Shown here: one piece after another, positions 15,484 to 23,305 of the stretch
How the letters are laid out: each line of letters starts with the position of its first letter
Numbering within the stretch: position 1 is the stretch's first letter
Origin: Xanthomarina sp035306705
Lineage (GTDB): Bacteria > Bacteroidota > Bacteroidia > Flavobacteriales > Flavobacteriaceae
DNA: 25,076 nt
Direction of reading: 5' to 3'
NCBI RefSeq assembly: GCF_035306705.1
Contig: NZ_DATGNO010000018.1
Coordinates: 1 to 25,076 of the forward strand
Notes under the pieces: generated by a model
Databases searched by the model: none
What the model saw: the letters and a program-made list of their open reading frames with translations, nothing else
What the model was told of the DNA's origin: nothing
Made by a program: the position numbers and the translations under genes

Positions 15484-16275
15484 TTATTGTTTCATATCGG
15501 TTTCAATCAATTGGGTAAGCTCTATAAACTCTTGTACAGCTAATTGTTCCGGACGTTTGTCAAAGATACCATTTGCTTTTAAATTATCGGTTAGATTGAA
15601 GGTTTTTAAACTGTTTCGAAGTGTTTTTCTTCGTTGCTGAAAGGCTGTTTTTACCACCTTAAAAAGCATTTTCTCATCACACGGAAGCGTGTAGTTTTCT
15701 TTTCGTTTTAATAACAAAACTCCAGATTCTACTTTTGGTGGCGGATTGAATACGCTTGGAGGCACGGTAAATAAATATTCCGCATGATAGAACGCTTGGG
15801 TTAAAACAGATAAAATACCATAAACTTTGCTGCCTTCTTTAGAACAAATACGTTGGGCGACTTCTTTTTGAAACATGCCTGAAAATTCTGGAATCTGATC
15901 GCGCATTTCCAAGGCTTTAAAAACAATTTGAGTAGAGATATTATATGGAAAATTTCCTATGATGGCGAAAGGTTCGTTGTTGAAAACAAGGTTTAAATCG
16001 TATTTTAAAAAATCTTGCTCTATCACCCTATCGGCTAAATTAAGATAGTTGTTTTTTAAATATTCTACAGATTCTGGGTCTATTTCTATGACATGGATTA
16101 TCGAATCTTTTTTAAGAAGGTATTTTGTTAAAACGCCCATGCCCGGACCAATTTCGAGTACCTGCTTATAACCTTTGAATGATAGGGAATTTGCTATTTT
16201 TTCGGCAATGGATTCATCGGTTAAAAAATGTTGACCTAAATGTTTTTTTGCTCTTACTTGATGGTCTTTAGACAC
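15484..16275 (-). CDS. rsmA: 16S rRNA (adenine1518/1519-N6)-dimethyltransferase
   Basis: 263 residues (KsgA/RsmA). It dimethylates two adjacent adenines in the 3'-terminal helix of 16S rRNA during small-subunit maturation; loss gives kasugamycin resistance. Seen: KKHLGQHFLTD at the N-terminus, SAM-binding EIGPGMGVLT (41-50), the acidic end of strand two (HVIEIDPESV), the catalytic NFPYNIS (108-114, Phe in place of the commoner Leu) and the C-terminal substrate-binding region with FQQRRKTLRNSL. It begins 15 bp after the DUF4286 gene, an adjacency I recall as common in Bacteroidota. Confidence 0.97.
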   Translation of the reverse strand: MSKDHQVRAKKHLGQHFLTDESIAEKIANSLSFKGYKQVLEIGPGMGVLTKYLLKKDSIIHVIEIDPESVEYLKNNYLNLADRVIEQDFLKYDLNLVFNNEPFAIIGNFPYNISTQIVFKALEMRDQIPEFSGMFQKEVAQRICSKEGSKVYGILSVLTQAFYHAEYLFTVPPSVFNPPPKVESGVLLLKRKENYTLPCDEKMLFKVVKTAFQQRRKTLRNSLKTFNLTDNLKANGIFDKRPEQLAVQEFIELTQLIETDMKQ

Positions 16276-16290
16276 AATTATTTGTTTTAA

Positions 16291-16614
16291 TTAGTTAAAA
16301 GTCACTGAATATTCGTCAATAATTTCCAATTCGGTTCTAAATGCTAAGGTTTTATCTGCAAAGCGTTTTAAGCCTTCTTGTCTTAAATTGTCTGCGTGAT
16401 TTTTGTAATAAGCTTGTAAATCTTCTCTAGATTTTGCTCGGTATTGCACGGAATAGGTAACACCGCCCATCTCTTCTTCAACCAAAACACGTGTTAATTT
16501 GGCTTCCGTAAATTTTCCTGTTGCCAAAACGTGGGGGATATGTTCTTTAATCCATGAAAGCCATTCCTCGTGAATGCTTTCGTCTACATTTGTTGTTACG
16601 TTGTAAATTATCAT
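16291..16614 (-). CDS. DUF4286 family protein
   Basis: 107 residues, probably a ferredoxin-like alpha/beta dimer as in ABM-type domains. The pattern MIIYNVTTNVDESIHEEWLSWIKEHIPHVLATG, the central SVQYRAKSREDLQAYY and a C-terminal FADKTLAFRTELEI match DUF4286. No function is known. A TAACTTTA -7-like element on the minus strand (16622-16629) would put transcription start within a few bases of the ATG, so the DUF4286-rsmA-mgtE-dehydrogenase unit may begin here with almost no leader. Confidence 0.83.
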   Translation of the reverse strand: MIIYNVTTNVDESIHEEWLSWIKEHIPHVLATGKFTEAKLTRVLVEEEMGGVTYSVQYRAKSREDLQAYYKNHADNLRQEGLKRFADKTLAFRTELEIIDEYSVTFN

Positions 16615-16688
16615 TTGTGCTTAAAGTTATAAATGTCTCAACTACTTAAAGCGCTTAAAGGTATAAGTATTTTGAGCTTTTAAAATTA

Positions 16689-17201
16689 TTAAAGTGTTTT
16701 TGCAAATAACAAAAGTTCTTCGTCATCTTCAAAAGGTTTCACCCTTTTTTCGAATGCCAAACCTAGTTTTTCCAACAATTTAACCGACTTACTATTGGTA
16801 GGCAAGGTTATGGCCAAAATTTTATCTAAATGAAATTGGTTTTTCGCCAATTCCAGTATTTCTTCTGAAGCTTCAAAGCCAAAACCTTTCCCTTCGTATT
16901 CTGGAAGCATGGCAAACCCCAAATCTACATGCTCTAATCGATCTCTTTTTACGAGACCACAGGTGCCAATGGGTTTTCCGTTTTCTGCTTTTAACTGTAA
17001 TTTATAAAAGCCAAAACCAAATTCCGTATAACTTTTAATCGTGCCCTCTTTTAAGTAATTCTTGGCATCAGAAATTGTTTTTAAACCTCTATCTCCAATA
17101 TATTTTATCCAAGTTGGCGAATTGGCCAATTCTAAAAAGAAAGGAGCATCGTTTTCGGTGAATTTTGTAATAAAGAGCCTGTGGGTTTCTGCTACTAGCA
17201 T
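16689..17201 (-). CDS. GNAT acetyltransferase, RimJ/RimL type
   Basis: 170 residues of the Acetyltransf_3 group: ETHRLFITKFTENDAPFFLEL at the N-terminus, KPIGTCGLVKRD, GFAMLPEYEGKGFGFEASEEIL with the CoA loop EGKGFG, and TNSKSVKLLEKLG at the end. The group acetylates N-termini of ribosomal proteins, antibiotics or small amines; no specific target can be named. It follows the TPR gene by 78 bp on the same strand with no clear promoter, so it may be read through from that gene. Confidence 0.86.
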   Translation of the reverse strand: MLVAETHRLFITKFTENDAPFFLELANSPTWIKYIGDRGLKTISDAKNYLKEGTIKSYTEFGFGFYKLQLKAENGKPIGTCGLVKRDRLEHVDLGFAMLPEYEGKGFGFEASEEILELAKNQFHLDKILAITLPTNSKSVKLLEKLGLAFEKRVKPFEDDEELLLFAKTL

Positions 17202-17279
17202 GTCTTGATGTTTAGAATTTACAATTTTTCCAAGGTGTTCTTTGCGTATGTAATAACTCTGTCCTTGACGAGAACATCC

Positions 17280-19055
17280 TTAGTCGATAGCATCACCACG
17301 CAGCATTCTATAGTTTTTTCGTGCTTCAACAAAAAAGATACTGTCTTGATAATTAAAGATTATTTTTTCGTAATGAGCTTGTGCTTTCTCGGGTTGATCT
17401 AATTTTGTTCTATACAATTCAGCTAAATAAAAATAGGCATCATCTGCTAGAATATCGTCGCTAAAATTGGTAATAATGCTTAAGTAATTATTTTCAGCCT
17501 TATGGTATTCCTTGGTTTTCTCGAAAAGCTGAGCTTGTTTAAATAGCGCTTGATCTTCTATGGTTTTGCCGCGATGTTCGTTTAAAACTACATCTAAAAG
17601 CACAATGGCGTCTGTAGTTTTGTTTTGATAGGCCAGTAAATCGGCCTTAGCATATAACTTTAAGGCAGTTTGTGTAGAGTCTTCATATTTGTTGTCTGTA
17701 ATTAGCAACATGAGATCCAAGGCATCGTTGGCAATTAATTGCGAGGTGGAGGATTTTAGGATTTTTAGTTGGGATTCTGCCCATTTAAAATCGCCTTTAT
17801 AATAACTGGTCTGTGCCACTTTAAATCTCGCTTTTTGGGCCAGTGTACTATTTTTTAAATTGCGTTGTATTTGGCTGTAATAAATTAAGGCTTCATTAAA
17901 TTTTTCTTCTAAAACCAATACATCACCCAATTCCATTTTTACTTGAGCTTCTTGAAACGTGCTAAGAGGTAGTTCTAAACTTTGCTTTAGTATACTTATG
18001 GCTTCTTGGGAATGATGCTTGTAAAAAGCTAAAAAATGTGCGTAAGCAATTTGTATTTGTAAGGTTTGGGTTTGTTTACCATAGGTGTTAAAAATACTTT
18101 GATAGGCATTTGAAATGGCTGGATAATCCGATGGTGCGGCCATTTGGGTTTTAATATCAAGAAGATGGTAATGGGCCTTTAACTGCGTATCTGTATCCTG
18201 GGCAGTTTCTGTTAAATAGGTAAAAATATTTAAAGCGGTGTCATAGGTTTTATCAGCCGAAGCAATAAGGGCTAACTCTTCAATTCGATCGAGACTTTCC
18301 GGGTGTCTAAAAAAAATGGCTTTTTCTTGGGTGAAGGCTTTGTTATATTCTTTTTGCTGTACAAATAACCAACTTAACATCTCGTTCCAAAGAAGATTTT
18401 GATCTATTTGGATTTTCTTAAGAAGCAGACGTCTTAAAATAATATTGTTTTCGTTCTCGCTGTCTTCACTAATAAATTCGCTAAAAGCTCTTTTAATGGT
18501 GTTTATATAAGAGTCGTTTAATTCAACAAAATCCAAGTAGCTTTCAAACATTTTTGAAACATTGCCTTGCTCGCCATAAATTCTAGCTAATTGCACGTTA
18601 AAATTTAGTTCCGGTCTTAATGCCATGGCTTTTTCGTAAGCTGTAATGGCATGCGTCAACAAGGATTTATCTTCGAAAGCTTGTCCAATGGCAAACACAT
18701 AATTAGGATTTTCATTTAAGGTTTCTAAAGCTCTGTTGTAATAGATTTCGGCATCGGACAGTTTGTTTTGTAACTGATAATTATAGCCTAATTCTATAAG
18801 TAGAGGCGGGAAGTTGAATTTAGGAATTTGATTGAGTAGGAGCGTTTCTGCTTCCTGAAAATTCTCTAACTGTTGATGGGATTTTACCAACTGCACGAGG
18901 TAGGTATTGTTGTTGGGAGATTTGTTATAAAGTCTTTGATAAGAAATTAAGGCTTTTTCGAAATCGCCATTCTTGAAATATTCGGCAGCGACAATATCTT
19001 CTTGCGAAAACATGTTGCTACAAACAAACAAAAATAAAATTAGTAAAAACCTCAT
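17280..19055 (-). CDS. Exported tetratricopeptide-repeat protein
   Basis: 591 residues. A signal peptide (MRFLLILFLFVCSNMFSQ) ends near residue 18, with the C-terminal region suited to signal peptidase I; CSNMF shows no lipobox. The rest is helical and carries many TPR units: EYFKNGDFEKALISYQRLY at the start, LSDAEIYYNRALETL, HAITAYEKAMALRP, EEKFNEALIYYSQI and KTKEYHKAENNYLSI. TPR arrays mediate protein-protein contacts; the protein is probably periplasmic. Homologues lie next to serS and ksgA in Flavobacteriaceae as I recall, which suggests a core role, but none is established. Confidence 0.88.
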   Translation of the reverse strand: MRFLLILFLFVCSNMFSQEDIVAAEYFKNGDFEKALISYQRLYNKSPNNNTYLVQLVKSHQQLENFQEAETLLLNQIPKFNFPPLLIELGYNYQLQNKLSDAEIYYNRALETLNENPNYVFAIGQAFEDKSLLTHAITAYEKAMALRPELNFNVQLARIYGEQGNVSKMFESYLDFVELNDSYINTIKRAFSEFISEDSENENNIILRRLLLKKIQIDQNLLWNEMLSWLFVQQKEYNKAFTQEKAIFFRHPESLDRIEELALIASADKTYDTALNIFTYLTETAQDTDTQLKAHYHLLDIKTQMAAPSDYPAISNAYQSIFNTYGKQTQTLQIQIAYAHFLAFYKHHSQEAISILKQSLELPLSTFQEAQVKMELGDVLVLEEKFNEALIYYSQIQRNLKNSTLAQKARFKVAQTSYYKGDFKWAESQLKILKSSTSQLIANDALDLMLLITDNKYEDSTQTALKLYAKADLLAYQNKTTDAIVLLDVVLNEHRGKTIEDQALFKQAQLFEKTKEYHKAENNYLSIITNFSDDILADDAYFYLAELYRTKLDQPEKAQAHYEKIIFNYQDSIFFVEARKNYRMLRGDAID

Positions 19056-19069
19056 GACCTGACTTTGTG

Positions 19070-19077
19070 TAAAGATA
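19070..19077 (-). promoter_or_regulatory. -7 element (TATCTTTA) for the TPR gene
   Basis: One mismatch to TAnnTTTG on the minus strand, 14 bp before the ATG at 19055. No -33 TTG. Confidence 0.35.
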
Positions 19078-19194
19078 AGAAATGTGCTTTTAGATTTTGT
19101 ATGAATCTTGATTTTTAAGAACGATTTAGGAAAGCGGGATGAAGGAGCTCTATTTTAATGGCATTGCGTGGTGCAAAAGATGTTTTTAAATAAA

Positions 19195-19223
19195 AAAATG
19201 CCTGAAAAAAATTCAGGCATTTT
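19195..19223 (-). terminator. Intrinsic terminator downstream of the 41-codon ORF
   Basis: A perfect 12-bp stem, AAAATGCCTGAA (19195-19206) with TTCAGGCATTTT (19212-19223), and a 5-nt loop. On the minus strand it is followed by a run of T (19191-19198 side), a standard terminator. The nearest upstream gene on that strand is the 41-codon ORF, leaving a 3' UTR of about 110 nt. The rest of the 19056-19592 gap holds only the TPR promoter, that ORF, an AATCAT/ATGATT hairpin (19248-19266) and the serS terminator. Confidence 0.85.
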
Positions 19224-19332
19224 ACCAACCAAAATAAATGTGCTATTAATCATATATAACATGATTCAAGTATTCGATTGGGACAATAACTACCAAATCA
19301 ATATTTAGTTTCTAGGCCACTTTTTTAAAGTC

Positions 19333-19458
19333 TTATTCGGCTGTAGCCATAGTAATGGTCTTATTTTCAGATTTAGGCAAGTGGAAATCTGAAAACAATA
19401 CTTTACCAGCTACAAGAACTAAGGCAATTAGTAGAAAAATTCGTACCACATTTTTCAT
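19333..19458 (-). CDS. Small membrane or secreted peptide (41 aa), unrecognised
   Basis: Minus-strand ATG at 19458 to TAA at 19333. The product begins MKNVVRIFLLIALVLVAGKV, a basic start followed by a ~14-residue hydrophobic stretch, then a polar tail FSDFHLPKSENKTITMATAE. It fits a signal peptide with a 20-residue mature tail, or a single-pass membrane peptide with its C-terminus outside. Support for reality: it lies in an otherwise empty 537-bp gap, has the serS terminator upstream and its own strong terminator downstream, and has a purposeful hydrophobic profile. No clear TAnnTTTG promoter was found. I recognise no family. A structured or dual-function RNA is an alternative reading of the same transcript. 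Confidence 0.55.
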   Translation of the reverse strand: MKNVVRIFLLIALVLVAGKVLFSDFHLPKSENKTITMATAE

Positions 19459-19519
19459 AGTAAGTAGGTTTTATAATTTGGAACTACTAACTTGAATAAA
19501 ATAATTTAATAAACAAAGA

Positions 19520-19563
19520 AAAACGCTAAAAAATCGTTGAACAACGTCTTTTTTTAGCGTTTT
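19520..19563 (-). terminator. Intrinsic terminator of serS
   Basis: A perfect 14-bp stem, AAAACGCTAAAAAA (19520-19533) with TTTTTTAGCGTTTT (19550-19563), topped by a second stem CGTTG/CAACG (19535-19539 with 19542-19546). On the minus strand it ends in a T-run. It starts 30 bp after the serS stop. The symmetric A/T tracts could also stop plus-strand transcription. Confidence 0.88.
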
Positions 19564-19592
19564 ATCGATAAATTAAGAATAATCTTACGAGG

Positions 19593-20864
19593 TTAATCGA
19601 TTATTTTAAATCCGGTATAGGGTACTAAAACTTCTGGAATAACAATACCATCTTTTGTTTGATAGTTTTCTAAAATTCCTGCTAGAACTCGAGGTAAAGC
19701 CAATGAGCTTCCGTTTAAGGTATGAGCCAATTCATTTTTGCCTTCACTATTTCTAAAACGCAATTTTAATCGGTTGGCTTGAAAAGTTTCAAAATTAGAA
19801 ACAGATGAAATTTCCAGCCATCTTTCTTGGGCTGTAGAAAACACTTCAAAATCGTAGGTTAGAGCTGAGGTAAAACCAATATCTCCTCCACATAATCTTA
19901 AAATTCTATAGGGTAATTTTAATTCTTTTAAAATGGTTTTTACGTGTTCTACCATTTCGTCCAAGGCTTCATACGAACGTTTTGGGTGTTCTATTCGTAA
20001 AATTTCAACCTTATCAAATTGGTGCAATCTGTTTAAACCTCTTACATGTGCGCCATAACTTCCTGCTTCTCTTCTAAAACATGGTGTATATCCAGTTATT
20101 CCAATTGGTAATTGAGATTCTTCAAGAATAACATCTCTAAAAATATTGGTTCCTGGAACTTCGGCTGTTGGAATTAAATATAAATTGTCTTCAGTAACAT
20201 GGTACATTTGTCCTTCTTTATCTGGCAATTGTCCAGTTCCAAAACCAGAAGCTTCATTTACCAAATAGGGTAACTGATATTCTGTATATCCAGCATCGGT
20301 GTTTTTATCAAGAAAATAAGCAATTAAGGCACGTTGTAATCTGGCGCCTTTTCCTTTGTAAACAGGAAATCCTGCTCCAGTAATTTTGTTTCCAAGTTCG
20401 AAATCTATAATGTCGTATTTTTTGGCCAATTCCCAATGTGGAAGCGCTTCCTTATCCAAAGTTGGAATAACGCCTTCACTAAAAACGATTTCGTTATCAT
20501 CTTCTGCAGATCCTTTAGGAACAGAGATGTGAGGTACGTTTGGAATTTTATATAACAGTTGATTTAAAGCTTCTACCTTTTCATTGAGTTTTTCATTTAA
20601 CTCTTTGGTAGTTTCCTTAAGTTCTGTGGTTCTTTCTTTTAAAATATTGGCTTCGGCAGTTTTCCCCGATTTGTACAAGTTTCCAATTTCTTTAGAAAGT
20701 GTATTGGATTCAGCCAAGGCATTGTCTAAAAGGGTTTGGGTTTGTCTTCTGTCTTCATCTAAAGATATCACGTCTTCAATCATTTTAGTCGCATCTATAT
20801 TCCTAACGGCTAATTGTTTTATAACGTTTTCTTTATTTTCTCTAATAAAAGGTACTTGTAACAT
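19593..20864 (-). CDS. serS: Seryl-tRNA synthetase
   Basis: 423 residues, the usual bacterial size. It charges tRNA-Ser (and tRNA-Sec where present) with serine. The N-terminal ~110 residues form the long antiparallel coiled coil that grips the tRNA variable arm (DEDRRQTQTLLDNALAE, TTELKETTKELNEKL). The class II catalytic core follows, with motif 2 CFRREAGSYGAHVRGLNRLH and motif 3 around ELAHTLNGSSLALPRVLAG. Both are complete. It has its own promoter-like TAAATTTG and terminator, so it can be a single-gene unit downstream of ribF and the HTTM gene. Confidence 0.97.
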   Translation of the reverse strand: MLQVPFIRENKENVIKQLAVRNIDATKMIEDVISLDEDRRQTQTLLDNALAESNTLSKEIGNLYKSGKTAEANILKERTTELKETTKELNEKLNEKVEALNQLLYKIPNVPHISVPKGSAEDDNEIVFSEGVIPTLDKEALPHWELAKKYDIIDFELGNKITGAGFPVYKGKGARLQRALIAYFLDKNTDAGYTEYQLPYLVNEASGFGTGQLPDKEGQMYHVTEDNLYLIPTAEVPGTNIFRDVILEESQLPIGITGYTPCFRREAGSYGAHVRGLNRLHQFDKVEILRIEHPKRSYEALDEMVEHVKTILKELKLPYRILRLCGGDIGFTSALTYDFEVFSTAQERWLEISSVSNFETFQANRLKLRFRNSEGKNELAHTLNGSSLALPRVLAGILENYQTKDGIVIPEVLVPYTGFKIID

Positions 20865-20884
20865 GTTTTGTGAAATTTAAGCCA

Positions 20885-20892
20885 CAAATTTA
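20885..20892 (-). promoter_or_regulatory. -7 element (TAAATTTG) for serS
   Basis: Exact TAnnTTTG match on the minus strand, 21 bp before the serS ATG, in the 81-bp gap after the HTTM gene. No TTG at the expected distance. Confidence 0.5.
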
Positions 20893-20945
20893 CGGAATTG
20901 CCAAGAGATTTAATCCCACTTGGCCGGTAAAATTGTTAGCTGGTT

Positions 20946-22298
20946 TTATTGTGAAGATTTGAGCGGGTTTTGATGTGATTTTTCTGTTTCGTTGGAAGGC
21001 AAAATCCAATCGGAATGTTTAAAAATATCCCATTTTACAGAGGCTATGTCCACATCTGGATCTATAAGTCGTTTAAGGGGACCTCCATTAATTTTAACTT
21101 TACAATCCACATACACCGAAACATCTTCGCCCTTTTTAGCGTAGGAATCTTTTAAGCGTTGCGAAAATTGCCAAATAGCATCCGGTTTGCTGGATACCAA
21201 ATGTATTTGTTTGTTGGTTAAGTAGTCGTGTAAATTAATATTGGTGGGCTTTTGGGTTTGCTTGTTAACTACTTTATAAACAGCAAATCCTTGTTTAGCT
21301 CGTAACATCATTCTCCAAGATAATCTATGGCCTTCTTCGGTCCAAAGAACATCGTCTTTTATAAAATGATGCCTTATCGGAAGCGCTATTTGAATGATAA
21401 AATAAATGGCTCCCAGAGTTATTAAAGCATTTCTATACGAAGGAATTAGCACTTCATTTAAAGAGTAAAAAGGTTTTTTTCTTAAGAATATTCGATGAAT
21501 GGTTTCTGGTTCAAAAAAGAAAAGCGCAAAGGATAATGATAAATATGGGAATATGCCCACTTGAAAAACAAAGGAATTAAACAAATGAAAGAAAATTGAA
21601 GCGAAAAACGCCCATTTTCTAGTAGGTTTATACAAGAGTAATGGAATGATCAATCCATCGAATAAAATCCCGCCATAAGCAAGAAAATAATGCATCCATT
21701 TTTGTTGAAGCAGGTCTCCTACCAGAAAATAATGCTGTTTTCCTTTCATTATTATCTCAATAAACGACGTGTCCAACCAACCTGGATAAAATTTGGCCAG
21801 AGAGCCGTAAGTATAAACAATTAACATTTGGAATATAAAGACGAGTCTACACCAATTGGGCATGGATAATTGCTTGATATTGGGATTGTTTTTCGCATCT
21901 ATGGAATAATACCTGTTTGCAGGTAAAAAAACCATAAAGGCACTTAAAAGTATGAGTAAATAGTAATGGTTGTTATACGACGCTTTTTGCATAAAATAAG
22001 TAGCCGCCCACATCAGGGTAAACATAATGGCACTAAAACGGTACTTATAACCCAGCATAATACACAGGCCAAAAAGTCCCATGATTGCGTAATAGGCATA
22101 CATCCAATTGCCAGGAAGAGGTTGCAAAAACTCCAAACCAATAAACGAAAAGGTAAATTCTGGATCTATAAGGGTTCTTTTAATCCATCCTGTATAAATG
22201 GCGCCAACCGATTCTAAAAAACATAAAAGCCCGAAAATAATTCTAAAAACAATGAGAGAGCTATTGTCGATATGTTTAAATAAGAACTTATTCAGCAT
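20946..22298 (-). CDS. HTTM / vitamin K gamma-carboxylase-like membrane protein
   Basis: 450 residues. The first ~330 carry about eight hydrophobic segments in the horizontally-transferred-transmembrane (HTTM) plan; the last ~120 are soluble. HTTM is the membrane part of vertebrate vitamin K-dependent gamma-glutamyl carboxylase. Seen: NNHYYLL (109-115), FMVFLPANRYYSID (121-134), and YGSLAKFYPGW (164-174), where Lys169 sits where the human enzyme has KKLDADW with the catalytic Lys218. IRHHFI and WTEEGHRLSWRMML follow near the membrane-soluble boundary. Bacterial members usually have no known activity; quinone or other membrane chemistry is an inference. It starts inside ribF (11-bp overlap). 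Confidence 0.86.
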   Translation of the reverse strand: MLNKFLFKHIDNSSLIVFRIIFGLLCFLESVGAIYTGWIKRTLIDPEFTFSFIGLEFLQPLPGNWMYAYYAIMGLFGLCIMLGYKYRFSAIMFTLMWAATYFMQKASYNNHYYLLILLSAFMVFLPANRYYSIDAKNNPNIKQLSMPNWCRLVFIFQMLIVYTYGSLAKFYPGWLDTSFIEIIMKGKQHYFLVGDLLQQKWMHYFLAYGGILFDGLIIPLLLYKPTRKWAFFASIFFHLFNSFVFQVGIFPYLSLSFALFFFEPETIHRIFLRKKPFYSLNEVLIPSYRNALITLGAIYFIIQIALPIRHHFIKDDVLWTEEGHRLSWRMMLRAKQGFAVYKVVNKQTQKPTNINLHDYLTNKQIHLVSSKPDAIWQFSQRLKDSYAKKGEDVSVYVDCKVKINGGPLKRLIDPDVDIASVKWDIFKHSDWILPSNETEKSHQNPLKSSQ

Positions 22299-23226
22299 GG
22301 TGTTTTGCTAGGTATTTTAAAGAGGTTTCTTGGTCTTTTTGAAGTTGTGCTTTGAGATCGTTCACCGAATCAAATTTATGTTCGTCTCTAATTCTATCCA
22401 ATAATTCAATAACTAGAGATATGTTATAAATAGATTGGTTGAAATTGAAAAAATGCACTTCTATTTTTTGTTTTTTATCGATGTCTGTGGTTGGATTAAA
22501 ACCAATATTCATCATGCCAAAAACAACTTGATGATCGATGGTGGTTTTAACTATATAAACTCCTTGTTTGGGAATAAGCTTGTAAGTTTCTTCAATGTGT
22601 AAATTAGCTGTTGGAAAACCAATGGTATTTCCTAAGCCTTTTCCTTTGACTACGTTTCCAGATAACATAAAATAACTCCCCAAATACTTATTGGCTTTTT
22701 TTATGTTTCCGTCTAAAAGCGCTGTTCTAATTTTAGTAGAACTTACAGAAACTTCATTAATATCTTGAGCTGAAATTTCTTCAACTTCAAAATCGTGGAT
22801 TTTACCATAGGCTTTAAGATTTTCTATATTGGCAGCTCTATTTCTACCAAAGTGATGATCGTAACCTATAATTATTTTTTTTACGCGCAGTTGTTTTACT
22901 AATACGTCTGTTACGTATTCCTCCGCTGTTAAACGAGAAAACTCTTTCGTAAATTTTTTTATAACCAAAACATCCAGGCCAAGTTGCTCCAGGATAACAC
23001 TTCTTTCGTCTATGGTATTTATAAGTTTAATATCGGCATCTTTTTGAAGCACCATTCGCGGGTGTGGAAAAAATGTCAAAACCACAGATTTCAATTGGCT
23101 TTTTTTAGCTGTTTGTACCAAGCGTTCTATAATTTTTCTATGGCCAATATGAACCCCATCAAAAGTACCAATGGTAACAACGGTATTAAAATTAAAATCC
23201 AGTTGAAGTGATTTGTAAATTTTCAA
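22288..23226 (-). CDS. ribF: Bifunctional riboflavin kinase / FAD synthetase
   Basis: 312 residues. It phosphorylates riboflavin to FMN and adenylates FMN to FAD. N-terminal nucleotidyltransferase: TIGTFDGVHIGHRKII (18-33) with the HxGH signature and SVSSTKIRTALLDG. C-terminal riboflavin kinase: VKGKGLGNTIGFPTANL with the PTAN flavin/ATP motif and MMNIGFNPTTD. Both domains are intact. Transcription probably begins within the U-tract of the preceding gene's terminator. The 3' end overlaps the HTTM gene, so the two are likely made together. Confidence 0.97.
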   Translation of the reverse strand: MKIYKSLQLDFNFNTVVTIGTFDGVHIGHRKIIERLVQTAKKSQLKSVVLTFFPHPRMVLQKDADIKLINTIDERSVILEQLGLDVLVIKKFTKEFSRLTAEEYVTDVLVKQLRVKKIIIGYDHHFGRNRAANIENLKAYGKIHDFEVEEISAQDINEVSVSSTKIRTALLDGNIKKANKYLGSYFMLSGNVVKGKGLGNTIGFPTANLHIEETYKLIPKQGVYIVKTTIDHQVVFGMMNIGFNPTTDIDKKQKIEVHFFNFNQSIYNISLVIELLDRIRDEHKFDSVNDLKAQLQKDQETSLKYLAKHHAE

Positions 23227-23242
23227 GATTGTATTATTTCTT

Positions 23243-23250
23243 CAAAAATA
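23243..23250 (-). promoter_or_regulatory. -7 element (TATTTTTG) for ribF, inside a terminator U-tract
   Basis: Exact TAnnTTTG match on the minus strand, 17 bp before the ribF ATG. A TTG (plus-strand CAA at 23273-23275) lies 22 bp upstream, inside the stem of the terminator that ends the previous gene. Confidence 0.5.
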
Positions 23251-23255
23251 AAAAA

Positions 23256-23281
23256 AGAGGACTGATAAACATCAATCCTCT
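23256..23281 (-). terminator. Intrinsic terminator of the T9SS-protein gene
   Basis: Stem AGAGGACTGA (23256-23265) with TCAATCCTCT (23272-23281), one C-A mismatch and a 6-nt loop. On the minus strand it is followed by seven T, then ATTTTT. It starts 24 bp after the stop at 23306. Confidence 0.85.
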
Positions 23282-23305
23282 CTTAAGTTTATTTATTATT
23301 AAAAA

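Noticed and set aside
19261..19308. 15-codon plus-strand ORF in the serS-TPR gap
   Set aside because: Too short to judge, with no promoter or ribosome-binding evidence; it is antisense to the inferred 3' UTR.
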